The notes: generated by a model not told the origin, from the sequence alone. Counted from the first letter of the stretch, positions 26,014 to 39,897 are shown. The stretch is 64,000 nucleotides of DNA from Phytoseiulus persimilis (GCA_037576195.1 CM075101.1:28892001-28956000), one strand, 5' to 3'. Translations and numbers: made by a program.

Positions 26014-26248
26014 TTTTCCGGCTGAACCTCTCAGCCAGCCCTCAGAAGTGTCCCGGAATCACCTTTCGGTATTGCTTCAGTAACACTCCCTATCGCCTCG
26101 CAAATCCCATTGCGGGCGGTGGGCTTGGGTCTTAAGATGGTTCACATTTAATTCTGATATGAATTAAATCCTCTTTTTACCACATAGGAAATTTGTTGTC
26201 CCGGCCGGGGATCGAACCCGCGATTGCTAGCTTAGCGTGGCACCCATC
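26014..26248 (-). mobile_element. Non-satellite insert with tRNA-like B box, possible SINE remnant
   Basis: Unique 235-bp sequence interrupting the satellite. On the minus strand it carries GGTTCGATCC (26218-26209), a match to the RNA polymerase III B box (GGTTCGANNCC), within GCTAAGCTAGCAATCGCGGG-like tRNA 3' sequence. No A box is left; satellite takes its place. A 9-bp inverted repeat (ATTTAATTC / GAATTAAAT, 26146-26169) lies behind. I read it as a truncated tRNA-derived SINE; a tRNA pseudogene is the alternative. Only one copy is seen in the window. Confidence 0.35.
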
Positions 26249-27060
26249 CGGGACCAATCTGACCATCACTTTCCAAGTCTGGAGGGGTGATTCCGGGACC
26301 AATCTGAGCATTACTTTCCAACTCTGGAGGGGTGATTCCGGGATCAATCTGAGCATTACTTCCCAACTCTGGAGGGGTGATTCCGGGACCAATCTGAGCA
26401 TTACTTTCCAACTCTGGAGGGGTGATTCCGGGACCAATCTGAGCATTACTTCCCAACTCTGGAGGGGTGATTCCGGGACCAAGTCTGGAGGGGTGATTCC
26501 GGGACCAATCTGACCATCACTTTCCAAGTCTGGAGGGGTGATTCCGGGACCAATTTGAGCATTACTTTCCAACTCTGGAGGGGTGATTCCGGGACCAATC
26601 TGAGCATTACTTCCCAACTCTGGAGGGGTGATTCCGGGACCAATCTGAGCATTACTTTCCAACTCTGGAGGGGTGATTCCGGGACCAATCTGAGCATTAC
26701 TTCCCAACTCTGGAGGGGTGGTTCCGGGACCAAGTCTGGAGGGGTGATTCCGGGACCAATCTGACCATCACTTTCCAAGTCTGGAGGGGTGATTCCGGGA
26801 CCAATCTGAGCATTACTTTCCAACTCTGGAGGGGTGATTCCGGGACCAATCTGAGAATTTCTTCCCAACTCTGGAGGGGTGATTCCGGGACCAATCTGAG
26901 CATTACTTTCCAACTCTGGAGGGGTGATTCCGGGACCAATCTGAGCATTACTTCCCAACTCTGGAGGGGTGATTCCGGGACCAAGTCTGGAGGGGTGATT
27001 CCGGGACCAATCTGACCATCACTTTCCAAGTCTGGAGGGGTGATTCCGGGACCAATCTGA

Positions 27061-27755
27061 CCATAACTTCCCAAGTCTGGAGGGGTGATTTCGGGACCAA
27101 TCTGAGCATTACTTCCCAACTCTGGAGGGGTGATTCCGGGACCAATCTGACCATCACTTTCCAAGTCTGGAGGGGTGATTCCGGGACCAATCTGAGCATT
27201 ACTTCCCAACTCTGGAGGGGTGATTCCGGGACCAATCTGAGCATTACTTCCCAACTCTGGAGGGGTGATTCCGGGACCAATCTGACCATCACTTTCCAAG
27301 TCTGGAGGGGTGATTCCGGGACCAATCTGAGCATTACTTCCCAACTCTGGAGGGGTGTTTCCGGGACCAATCTGACCATCACTTCCCAACTCTGGAGGGG
27401 TGATTCCGGGACCAATCTGAGCATTACTTTCCAAGTCTGGAGAGGTGATTCCGGGACCAATCTGAGCATTACTTTCCAAGTCTTGAGAGGTGATTCCGGG
27501 ACCAATCTGAGCATTACTTCCCAACTCTGGAGGGGTGATTCCGGGACCAATCTGATCATCACTTTCCAAGTCTGGAGGGGTGATTCCGGGACCAATCTGA
27601 GCATTACTTCCCAACTCTGGAGGGGTGATTCCGGGACCAATCTGACCATCACTTTCCAAGTCTGGAGGGGTGATTCAAGGACCAAGTCTGGAGGGGTGAT
27701 TCCGGGACCAAGTCTGGAGGGGTGATTCCGGGACCAATCTGAGCAATACTTCCCA
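27061..27755. repeat. Higher-order satellite block, copy 1
   Basis: Ordered series of unit variants, including CCATAACTTCCCAAG, TGATTTCGGG, TGATTCAAGG and GAGCAATACTTCCC, that recurs at 28781-29474 with an offset of 1719-1720 bp. It therefore marks duplication of a multi-unit block, not of single units. Confidence 0.75.
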
Positions 27756-28780
27756 ACTCTGGAGGGGTGATTCCGGGACCAATCTGACCATTACTTTCCA
27801 AGTCTGGAGGGGTGATTCCGGGACCAATCTGAGCATTACTTTCCAGCTCTGGAGGGGTGATTCCGGGACCAATCTGAGCATTACTTCCCAACTCTGGAGG
27901 GGTGATTCCGGGACCAATCTGAGCATTACTTTCCAAGTCTGGAGGGGTTATTCCGGGACCAATCTGACCATCACTTTCCAAGTCTGGAGGGGTGATTCCG
28001 GGACCAATCTGAGCATTACTTTCCAACTCTGGAGGGGTGATTCCGGGACCAATCTGAGCATTACTTTCCAACTCTGGAGGGGTGATTCCGGGACCAATCT
28101 GACCATCACTTTCCAAGTCTGGAGGGGTGATTCCGGGACCAATCTGACCATTACTTTCCAACTCTGGAGGGGTGATTCCGGGACCAATCTGACCATCACT
28201 TTCCAACTCTGGAGGGGTGATTCCGGGACCAATCTGACCATTACTTTCCAACTCTGGAGGGGTGATTCCGGGACCAATCTGACCATTACTTTCCAAGCTC
28301 TGGAGGGGTGATTCCGGGACCAATCTGAGCATTACTTTCCAACTCCGGAGGGGTGATTCCGGGACCAATCTGAGCATTACTTTCCAACTCTGGAGGGGTG
28401 ATTCCGGGACCAATCTGACCATTACTTTCCAACTCTGGAGGGGTGATTCCGGGACCAATCTGCCCATTACTATCCAAGCTCTGGAGGGGTGATTCCGGGA
28501 CCAATCTGACCATCACTTTCCAAGTCTGGAGGGGTGATTCCGGGACCAATCTGACCATTACTTTCCAAGTCTGGAGGGGTGATTCCGGGACCAATCTGAG
28601 CATTACTTTCCAACTCTGGAGGGGTGATTCCGGGACCAATCTGACCATTACTTTCCAAGTCGGGAGGGGTGATTCCGGGACCAATCTGAGCATTACTTTC
28701 CAACTCTGTAGGGGTGATTCCGGGACCAATCTGACCATCACTTTCCAAGCTCTGGAGGGGTGATTCCGGGACCAATCTGA

Positions 28781-29474
28781 CCATAACTTCCCAAGTCTGG
28801 AGGGGTGATTTCGGGACCAATCTGAGCATTACTTCCCAACTCTGGAGGGGTGATTCCGGGACCAATCTGACCATCACTTTCCAAGTCTGGAGGGGTGATT
28901 CCGGGACCAATCTGAGCATTACTTCCCAACTCTGGAGGGGTGATTCCGGGACCAATCTGAGCATTACTTCCCAACTCTGGAGGGGTGATTCCGGGACCAA
29001 TCTGACCATCACTTTCCAAGTCTGGAGGGGTGATTCCGGGACCAATCTGAGCATTACTTCCCAACTCTGGAGGGGTGTTTCCGGGACCAATCTGACCATC
29101 ACTTCCCAACTCTGGAGGGGTGATTCCGGGACCAATCTGAGCATTACTTTCCAAGTCTGGAGAGGTGATTCCGGGACCAATCTGAGCATTACTTTCCAAG
29201 TCTTGAGAGGTGATTCCGGGACCAATCTGAGCATTACTTCCCAACTCTGGAGGGTGATTCCGGGACCAATCTGATCATCACTTTCCAAGTCTGGAGGGGT
29301 GATTCCGGGACCAATCTGAGCATTACTTCCCAACTCTGGAGGGGTGATTCCGGGACCAATCTGACCATCACTTTCCAAGTCTGGAGGGGTGATTCAAGGA
29401 CCAAGTCTGGAGGGGTGATTCCGGGACCAAGTCTGGAGGGGTGATTCCGGGACCAATCTGAGCAATACTTCCCA
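28781..29474. repeat. Higher-order satellite block, copy 2
   Basis: Same order of marker variants as 27061-27755. A one-base G loss near 29245 accounts for the change in offset from 1720 to 1719. Confidence 0.75.
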
Positions 29475-31660
29475 ACTCTGGAGGGGTGATTCCGGGACCA
29501 ATCTGACCATTACTTTCCAACTCTGGAGGGGTGATTCCGGGACCAATCTGAGCATTACTTTCCAACTCTGGAGGGGTGATTCCGGGACCAATCTGAGCAT
29601 TACTTCCCAACTCTGGAGGGGTGATTCCGGGACCAATCTGAGCATTACTTTCCAACTCTGGAGGGGTGATTCCGGGACCAATCTGACCATCACTTTCCAA
29701 GCTCTGGAGGGGTGATTCCGGGACCAATCTGAGCATTACTTTCCAACTCTGGAGGGGTGATTCCGGGACCAATCTGAGCATTACTTTCCAACTCTGGAGG
29801 GGTGATTCCGGGACCAATCTGACCATTCACTTTCCAAGTCTGGAGGGGTGATTCCGGGACCAATCCTGACCATTACTTTCCAAGTCTGGAGGGGTGATTC
29901 CGGGACCAATCTGACCATTCACTTTCCAAGTCTGGAGGGGTGATTCCGGGACCAATCTGACCATTACTTTCCAAGTCTGGAGGGGTGATTCCGGGACCAA
30001 TCTGACCATCACTTTCCAAGCTCTGGAGGGGTGATTCCGGGACCAATCTGAGCATTACTTTCCAACTCTGGAGGGGTGATTCCGGGACCAATCTGAGCAT
30101 TACTTTCCAACTCTGGAGGGGTGATTCCGGACCAATCTGACCATTACTTTCCAAGCTCTGGAGGGGTGATTCCGGGACCAATCTGACCATTACTATCCAA
30201 GCTCTGGAGGGGTGATTCCGGGACCAATCTGACCATTACTTTCCAAGCTCTGGAGGGGTGATTCCGGGACCAATCTGACCATTACTTTCCAACTCTGGAG
30301 GGGTGATTCCGGGACCAATCTGAGCATTACTTTCCAACTCTGGAGGGGTGATTCCGGACCAATCTGACCATTACTTTCCAACTCGGAGGGGTGATTCCGG
30401 GACCAATCTGAGCATTACTTCCAACTCTGGAGGGGTGATTCCGGGACCAATCTGACCATTACTTTCCAACTCTGGAGGGGTGATTCCGGGACCAATCTGA
30501 GCATTACTTTCCAACTCTGGAGGGGTCGATTCCGGGACCAATCTGAGCATTACTCTCCAACTCTGGAGGGAGTGATGCCGAGACCAATCTGACTATTACT
30601 TTCCAAGCTCTGGAAGGGCTGATTCCGGGACCAATCTGACCATTACTTTCCAAGTCCTAGGAGGGGTGATTCCGGGACCAATCTGACTATTACTTTCCAA
30701 CTCTGGAGGGGTGATTCCGGGACCAATCTGACTATTACTTTCCAACTCTGGAGGGCTGATTCCGGGACCAATCTGACCATTACTTTCCAAGTCTGGAGGG
30801 GTGATTCCGGGACCAATCTGACCATTACTTTCCAACTCTGGAGGGGTGATTCCGGGACCAATCTGAGCATTACTTTCCAACTCTGGAGGGGTGATTCCGG
30901 GACCAATCTGACTATTACTTTCCAACTCTGGAGGGGTGATTCCGGGACCAGATCTGACCATCACTTTCCAACTCTGGAGGGGTGATTCCGGGACCAATCT
31001 GACCATTACTTTCCAACTCTGGAGGGGTGATTCCGGGACCAATCTGAGCATTACTTTCCAACTCTGGAGGGGTGATTCCGGGACCAATCTGAGCATTACT
31101 TCCCAACTCTGGAGGGGTGATTCCGGGACCAATCTGACCATTACTTTCCAAGTCTAGAGGGGTGATTCCGGGACCAATCTGAGCATTACTTTCCAACTCT
31201 GGAGGGGTGATTCCGGACCAATCTGACCATTACTTTCCAAGTCTGGAGGGCTGATTCCGGGACCAATCTGACTATTACTTTCCAACGTCTGGAGGGTGAT
31301 TCCGGGACCGAATCTGACCATTCACTTTCCAACTCTGGAGGGGTGATTCCGGGACCAATCTGACCATTACTTTCCAAGTCTGGAGGGGTGATTCCGGGAC
31401 CAATCTGAGCATTACTTTCCAACTCTGGAGGGGTGATTCCGGGACCAATCTGACCATCACTTTCCAAGTCTGGAGGGGTGATTCCGGGACCAATCTGAGC
31501 ATTACTTTCCAACTCTGGAGGGGTGATTCCGGGACCAATCTGAGCATTACTTCCCAACTCTGGAGGGGTGATTCCGGGACCAATCTGAGCATTACTTTCC
31601 AACTCTGGAGGGGTGATTCCGGGACCAATCTGAGCATTACTTCCCAACTCTGGAGGGGTG

Positions 31661-32060
31661 GTTCCGGGACCAAGTCTGGAGGGGTGATTCCGGGACCAAT
31701 CTGACCATCACTTTCCAAGTCTGGAGGGGTGATTCCGGGACCAATCTGAGCATTACTTTCCAACTCTGGAGGGGTGATTCCGGGACCAATCTGAGAATTT
31801 CTTCCCAACTCTGGAGGGGTGATTCCGGGACCAATCTGAGCATTACTTTCCAACTCTGGAGGGGTGATTCCGGGACCAATCTGAGCATACTTCCCAACTC
31901 TGGAGGGGTGATTCCGGGACCAAGTCTGGAGGGGTGATTCCGGGACCAATCTGACCATCACTTTCCAAGTCTGGAGGGGTGATTCCGGGACCAATCTGAC
32001 CATAACTTCCCAAGTCTGGAGGGGTGATTTCGGGACCAATCTGAGCATTACTTCCAACTC
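31661..32060. repeat. Higher-order satellite block, third related copy
   Basis: The marker series GGTTCCGGGACCAAGTC, GAGAATTTCTTCCC and CCATAACTTCCCAAG at 31661, 31793 and 32000 repeats 26721, 26853 and 27061 with an offset near 4940 bp. Confidence 0.7.
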
Positions 32061-35000
32061 TGGAGGGGTGATTCCGGACCAATCTGAGCATTCACTTTCC
32101 AACTCTGGAGGGGTGATTCCGGGACCAATCTGAGCATTACTTCCCAACTCTGGAGGGGTGATTCCGGGACCAATCTGAGCATTACTTTCCCAACTCTGGA
32201 GGGGTGATTCCGGGACCAATCTGACCATCACTTTCCAAGTCTGGAGGGGTGATTCCGGGACCAATCTGAGCATTACTTTCCAACTCTGGAGGGGTGTTTC
32301 CGGGACCAATCTGACCATTCACTTTCCAACTCTGGAGGGGTGATTCCGGGACCAATCTGAGCATTACTTTCCAAGCTCTGGAGGGGTGATTCCGGGACCA
32401 ATCTGAGCATTACTTTCCAAGCTCTGGAGGGGTGATTCCGGGACCAATCTGAGCATTACTTTCCAACTCTGGAGGGGTGATTCCGGGACCAATCTGATCA
32501 TTACTTTCCAACTCTGGAGGGGTGATTCCGGGACCAATCTGAGCATTACTTTCCAACTCTGGAGGGGTGATTCCGGGACCAATCTGAGCCATTACTTTCC
32601 AAGCTCTGGAGGGGTGATTCCGGACCAATCTGAGCATTACTTTCCAACTCTGGAGGGGTGATTCCGGGACCAATCTGAGCATTACTTCCAACTCTGGAGG
32701 GGTGATTCCGGGACCAATCTGAGCATTACTTTCCAAGCTCTGGAGGGGTGATTCCGGGACCAATCTGAGCATTACTTTCCAAGCTCTGGAGGGGTGATTC
32801 CGGGACCAATCTGAGCATTACTTTCCAACTCTGGAGGGGTGATTCCGGGACCAATCTGAGCATTACTTTCCAAGCTCTGGAGGGGTGATTCCGGGACCAA
32901 TCTGAGCATTACTTTCCAAGCTCTGGAGGGGTGATTCCGGGACCAATCTGAGCATTACTTTCCAACTCTGGAGGGGTGATTCCGAGACCAATCTGAGCAT
33001 TACTTTCCAACTCTGGAGGGGTGATTCCGAGACCAATCTGACCATTACTTTCCAACTCTGGAGGGGTGATTCCGAGACCAATCTGAGCATTACTTTCCAA
33101 CTCTGGAGGGGTGATTCCGGGACCAATCTGACCATTACTTTCCAAGCTCTGGAGGGGTGATTCCGGGACCAATCTGACCATTACTTTCCAAGCTCTGGAG
33201 GGGTGATTCCGGGACCAATCTGACCATTACTTTCCAACTCTGGAGGGGTGATTCCGGGACCAATCTGAGCATTACTTTCCAACTCTGGAGGGGTGATTCC
33301 GAGACCAATCTGAGCATTACTTTCCAACTCTGGAGGGGTGATTCCGGGACCAATCTGACCATTACTTTCCAAGCTCTGGAGGGGTGATTCCGGGACCAAT
33401 CTGACCATTACTTTCCAACTCTGGAGGGGTGATTCCGGGACCAATCTGACCATTACTTTCCAAGCTCTGGAGGGGTGATTCCGGGACCAATCTGACCATT
33501 ACTTTCCAACTCTGGAGGGGTGATTCCGGGACCAATCTGAGCATTACTTTCCAACTCTGGAGGGGTGATTCCGGGACCAATCTGACCATTACTTTCCAAG
33601 TCGGGAGGGGTGATTCCGGGACCAATCTGAGCATACTTCCCAACTCTGGAGGGGTGATTCCGGGACCAATCTGACCATTACTTTCCAAGTCTAGAGGGGT
33701 GATTCCGGACCAATCTGAGCATTACTTTCCAACTCTGGAGGGGTCATTCCGGGACCAATCTGAGCATTACTCTCCAACTCTGGAGGAGTGATGCCGAGAC
33801 CAATCTGACTATTACTTTCCAAGTCCGAAGGGCTGATTCCGGGACCATCTGCCATTTACTTTCCAAGTCTAGAGGGGTGATTCCGGGACCAATCTGACTA
33901 TTACTTTCCAACTCTGAAGGGGTGATTCCGGGACCAATCTGACTATTACTTTCCAAGTCCGGAGGGGTGATTCCGGGACCGATCTGACCATTACTTTCCA
34001 AGTCTAGAGGGGTGATTCCGGGACCAATCTGACCATTACTTTCCAAGTCTGAGGGGTGATTCCGGGACCAATCTGAGCATTACTTTCCAACTCTGAGGGG
34101 TGATTCCGGGACCAATCTGACTATTACTTTCCAAGTCTGGGAGGGCTGATTCCGGGACCAATCTGACCATCACTTTCCAACTCTGGAGGGGTGATTCCGG
34201 GACCAATCTGACCATTACTTTCCAACTCTGGAGGGGTGATTCCGGGACCAATCTGAGCATTACTTTCCAACTCTTGAGGGGTGATTCCGGGACCAATCTG
34301 AGCATTACTTCCCAACTCTGGAGGGGTGATTCCGGGACCAATCTGACCATTACTTTCCAAGTCTGGAGGGGTGATTCCGGGACCAATCTGAGCATTACTT
34401 TCCAACTCTGGAGGGGTGATTCCGGGACCAATCTGACCATTACTTTTCAAGTCTGGAGGGGTGATTCCGGGACCAATCTGACCATTACTTTCCAAGTCCG
34501 GAGGGGTGATTCCGGGACCAATCTGACCATCACTTTCCAACTCTGGAGGGGTGATTCCGGGACCAATCTGACCATTACTTTCCAAGTCTGGAGGGGTGAT
34601 TCCGGGACCAATCTGAGCATTACTTTCCAACTCTGGAGGGGTGATTCCGGGACCAATCTGACCATCACTTTCCAAGTCTGGAGGGGTGATTCCGGGACCA
34701 ATCTGAGCATTACTTTCCAACTCTGGAGGGGTGATTCCGGGACCAATCTGAGCATTACTTCCCAACTCTGGAGGGGTGATTCCGGGACCAATCTGAGCAT
34801 TACTTTCCAACTCTGGAGGGGTGATTCCGGGACCAATCTGAGCATTACTTCCCAACTCTGGAGGGGTGGTTCCGGGACCAATCTGACCATCTGGAGGGGT
34901 GATTCCGGGACCAATCTGACCATCACTTTCCAAGTCTGGAGGGGTGATTCGGGGACCAATCTGAGCATTACTTTCCAAATCTGGAGGGGTGATTCCGGGA

Positions 35001-38000
35001 CCATCTGAGAATTACTTCCCAACTCTGGAGGGGTGATTCCGGGACCAATCTGAGCATTACTTTCCAACTCTGGAGGGGTGATTCCGGGACCAATCTGAGC
35101 ATTACTTCCCAACTCTGGAGGGGTGATTCCGGGACCAATCCATTACTTTCAAAGTCTGGAGGGGTGATTCCGGGACCAATCTGACCATCACTTTCCAAGT
35201 CTGGAGGGGTGATTCCGGGACCAATCTGACCATTACTTCCCAAGTCTGGAGGGGTGATTCCGGGACCAATCTGAGCATTACTTCCCAACTCTGGAGGGGT
35301 GATTCCGGGACCAATCTGACCATCACTTTCCAAGTCTGGGGGGTGATTCCGGGACCCCAATCTGAGCATTACTTCCCAACTCTGGAGGGGTGATTCCGGG
35401 ACCAATCTGAGCATTACTTCCCAACTCTGGAGGGGTGATTCCGGGACCAATCTGACCATCACTTTCCAAGTCTGGAGGGGTGATTCCGGGACCAATCTGA
35501 GCATTACTTCCCAACTCTGGAGGGGTGATTCCGGGACCAATCTGACCATCACTTTCCAACTCTGGAGGGGTGATTCCGGGACCAATGTGAGCATTACTTT
35601 CCAAGTCTGGAGGGTGATTCCGGGACCAATCTGAGCATTACTTTCCAAGTCTGAGAGGGGTGATTCCGGGACCAATCTGAGCATTACTTTCCAACTCTGG
35701 AGGGGTGATTCCGGGACCAATCTGACCATCACTTTCCAAGTCTGGAGGGGTGATTCCGGGACCAATCTGAGCATTACTTCCAAACTCTGGAGGGGTGATT
35801 CCGGGACCAATCTGACCATTACTTTTCCAAGTCTGGAGGGGTGATTCCGGACCAATCTGACCATTACTTCCGGGACCAAGTCTGGAGGGGTGATTCCGGG
35901 ACCAATCTGAGCATACTTTTCCCAACTCTGGAGGGGTGATTCCGGGACCAATCTGACCATTACTTTCCAACTCTGGAGGGGTGATTCCGGGACCAATCTG
36001 AGCATTACTTTCCAAGCTCTGGAGGGGTGATTCCGGACCAATCTGAGCATTACTTCCCAACTCTGGAGGGGTGATTCCGGGACCAATCTGAGCATTACTT
36101 TCCAAGTCTGGAGGGGTGATTCCGGGACCAATCTGACCATCACTTTCCAAGTCTGGAGGGGTGATTCCGGGACCAATCTGAGCATTATTACTTTCCAACT
36201 CTGGAGGGGTGATTCCGGGACCAATCTGAGCATACTTTCCAACTCTGGAGGGGTGATTCCGGGACCAATCTGACCATTACTTTCCAAGTCTGGAGGGGTG
36301 ATTCCGGGACCAATCTGACCATTACTTTCCAAGTCTGGAGGGGTGATTCCGGGACCAATCTGACCATTACTTTCCAAGTCTGGAGGGTGATTCCGGGACC
36401 AATCTGACCATAACTTTCCAAGTCTGGAGGGGTGATTCCGGGACCAATCTGACCATCACTTTCCAAGTCTGGAGGGGTGATTCCGGGACCAATCTGAGCA
36501 TTACTTTCCAACTCTGGAGGGGTGATTCCGGGACCAATCTGAGCATTACTTTCCAACTCTGGAGGGGATTTCGGGACCAATCTGACCATACTTTCCAAGT
36601 CTGGAGGGGTGATTCCGGGACCAATCTGACCATTACTATCCCAAGTCTGGAGGGGTGATTCCGGGACCAATCTGACCATTACTTTCCAAGTCTGGAGGGG
36701 TGATTCCGGGACCAATCTGACCATTACTTTCCAAGTCTGGAGGGGTGATTCCGGGACCAATCTGAGCATTACTTTCCAACTCTGGAGGGGTGATTCCGGG
36801 ACCAATCTGACCATTACTTTCCAAGTCTGGAGGGGTGATTCCGGGACCAATCTGAGCATTACTTTCCCAACTCTGGAGGGGTGATTCCGGGACCAATCTG
36901 ACCATTACTTTTTCAAGTCTGGAGGGGTGATTCCGGGACCAATCTGACATTACTTTCCAACTCTGGAGGGGTGATTCCGGGACCAATCTGAGCATTACTT
37001 CCCAACTCTGGAGGGGTGATTCCGGACCAATCTGACCATTACTTTCCAAGTCCGAAGGGGTGATTCCGGGACCAATCTGACCATTACTTTCCAAGTCTGG
37101 AGGGGTGATTCCGGGACCAATCTGACTATTACTTTCCAACTCTGGAGGGGTGATTCCGGGACCAATCTGACCATTACTTTCCAAGTCTGGAGGGGTGATT
37201 CCGGGACCAATCTGACCATTACTTTCCAAGTCTAGAGGGGTGATTCCGGGACCAATCTGACCATTACTTTCCAAGTCTGGAGGGGTGATTCCGGGACCAA
37301 TCTGAGCATTACTTTCCAACTCTGAAGGGGTGATTCCGGGACCAATCTGACCATTACTTTCCAAGTCCGGGGGGTGATTCCGGGACCAATCTGACCATCA
37401 CTTTCCAACTCTGGAGGGGGGGATGATTCGGGACCAATCTGACCATTACTTTCCAACTCTGGAGGGGTGATTCCGGGACCAATCTGACATTACTTTCCAA
37501 ACTCTGAGGGGTGATTCCGGGACCAATCTGAGCATTACTTCCCAACTCTGGAGGGGTGATTCCGGGACCAATCTGACCATTACTTTCCAAGTCTGGAGGG
37601 GTGATTCCGGGACCAATCTGAGCATTACTTTCCAACTCTGGAGGGGTGATTCCGGGACCAATCTGACCATTACTTTTCCAAGTCTGGAGGGGTGATTCCG
37701 GGACCAATCTGACCATTACTTTCCAAGTCTCTGGAGGGGTGATTCCGGGACCAATCTGACCATTACTTTCCAACTCTGGAGGGGTGATTCCGGGACCAAT
37801 CTGACCATTACTTTCCAAGTCTGGAGGGGTGATTCCGGGACCAATCTGAGCATTACTTTCCAACTCTGGAGGGGTGATTCCGGGACAATCTGACCATCAC
37901 TTTCCAAGTCTGGAGGGGTGATTCCGGGACCACTGACCATTACTTTCCAAGTCTGGAGGGGGTGATTCCGGGACCAATCTGACCATCACTTTCCAAGTCT

Positions 38001-39897
38001 GGAGGGGTGATTCCGGGACCAATCTGACCATTACTTTCCAAGTCTGGAGGGGTGATTCCGGGACCAATCTGAGCATTACTTTCCAACTCTGGAGGGGTGA
38101 TTCCGGGACCAATCTGACCATTACTTTCCAAGTCGGGAGGGGTGATTCCGGGACCAATCTGAGCATTACTTCCCAACTCTGGAGGGGTGATTCCGGGACC
38201 AATCTGACTATTACTTTCCAACTCTGAAGGGGTGATTCCGGGACCAATCTGACTATTACTTTCCAAGTCCGGAGGGCTGATTCCGGGACCGATCTGACCA
38301 TTACTTTCCAAGTCTAGAGGGGTGATTCCGGGACCAATCTGACCATTACTTTCCAAGTCTAGAGGGGTGATTCCGGGACCAATCTGAGCATTACTTTCCA
38401 ACTCTGAAGGGGTGATTCCGGGACCAATCTGACTATTACTTTCCAAGTCCGGAGGGCTGATTCCGGGACCGATCTGACCATCACTTTCCAACTCTGGAGG
38501 GGTGATTCCGGGACCAATCTGACCATTACTTTCCAACTCTGGAGGGGTGATTCCGGGACCAATCTGAGCATTACTTTCCAACTCTTGAGGGGTGATTCCG
38601 GGACCAATCTGAGCATTACTTCCCAACTCTGGAGGGGTGATTCCGGGACCAATCTGACCATTACTTTCCAAGTCTAGAGGGGTGATTCCGGGACCAATCT
38701 GAGCATTACTTTCCAACTCTGGAGGGGTGATTCCGGGACCAATCTGACCATTACTTTTCAAGTCTGGAGGGCTGATTCCGGGACCAATCTGACTATTACT
38801 TTCCAAGTCCGGAGGGCTGATTCCGGGACCGATCTGACCATCACTTTCCAACTCTGGAGGGGTGATTCCGGGACCAATCTGACCATTACTTTCCAAGTCT
38901 GGAGGGGTGATTCCGGGACCAATCTGAGCATTACTTTCCAACTCTGGAGGGGTGATTCCGGGACCAATCTGACCATTACTTTCCAAGTCGGGAGGGGAGA
39001 TTCCGGGACCAATCTGACCATTACTTTCCAAGTCTAGAGGGGTGATTTCGGTACCAATCTGACCATTACTTTCCAAGTCTGGAGGGGTGATTCCGGGACC
39101 AATCTGAGCATTACTTTCCAACTCTGAAGGGGTGATTCCGGGACCAATCTGACCATTACTTCCCAAGTCGGGAGGGGTGATTCCGGGACCAATCTGAGCA
39201 TTACTTTCCAACTCTGGAGGGGTGATTCCGGGACCAATCTGACCATTACTTTCCAAGTCTAGAGGGGTTATTCCGGGACCAATCTGAGCATTACTTTCCA
39301 ACTCTGGAGGGGTGATTCCGGGACCAATCTGAGCATTACTCTCCAACTCTGGAGGAGTGATTCCGAGACCAATCTGACCATTACTTCCCAAGTCCGGAGG
39401 GCTGATTCCGGGACCGATCTGACCATCACTTTCCAACTCTGGAGGGGTGATTCCGGGACCAATCTGACCATTACTTTCCAAGTCTGGAAGGGTGATTCTG
39501 GGACCAATCTGAGCAATACTTTCCAACTCTGGAGGGGTGATTCCGGGACCAATCTGACCATTACTTTCCAAGTCGGGAGGGGTGATACCGGGACCAATCT
39601 GAGCATTACTTCCCAACTCTGGAGGGGTGATTCCGGGACCAATCTGACCATTACTTTCCAAGTCTAGAAGGGTGATTCCGGGACCGATCCGAGCATTACT
39701 TTCCAACTCTGGAGGGGTGATTCCGGGACCAATCTGAGCATTACTCTCCAACTCTGGAGGAGTGATTTCGAGACCAATCTGACTATTACTTTCCAAGTCC
39801 GGAAGGCTGATTCCGGGACCGATCTGACCATCACTTTCCAACTCTGGAGGGGTAATTCCGGGACCAATCTGAGCATTGCATTCCAACTCTTGAGGGG

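Larger units (their letters stand above)
26249..39897. repeat. 45-bp satellite array, about 300 units (13.6 kb)
   Basis: Head-to-tail units of 45 bp beginning TCTGGAGGGGTGATTCCGGG, followed by ACCAATCTGA and a variable GAGCATTACTTTCCAAC-type end. Recurrent variants are GAG/GAC/GACT before CAT or TATT, ATTAC/ATCAC, TTTCC/TTCCC, and CAACTC/CAAGTC/CAAGCTC. Single-base indels are commoner from about 29.8 to 37.9 kb. Because 45 = 3 x 15, two minus-strand frames (ESNAQIGPGITPPEL and VPESPLQSWKVMLRL) and one plus-strand frame (TNLSITFQLWRGDSG) stay open for hundreds of codons. The longest is 676 codons, ending at 37940. I treat these as non-coding (see findings). Confidence 0.97.

Noticed and set aside
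26190-26247. Functional tRNA gene
   Set aside because: Only a B box and part of a T arm are recognisable. There is no A box, anticodon arm or acceptor stem.
26177-36377. Many long open frames (150-470 codons) on both strands as repeat-protein genes
   Set aside because: They follow from the 45-bp period. Three frames are open at once, common variants are non-synonymous in all of them, and single-base indels break each frame repeatedly.
26249-39897. CRISPR-like regular repeat array
   Set aside because: The 45-bp units are contiguous with no unique spacers, and the genome is eukaryotic.
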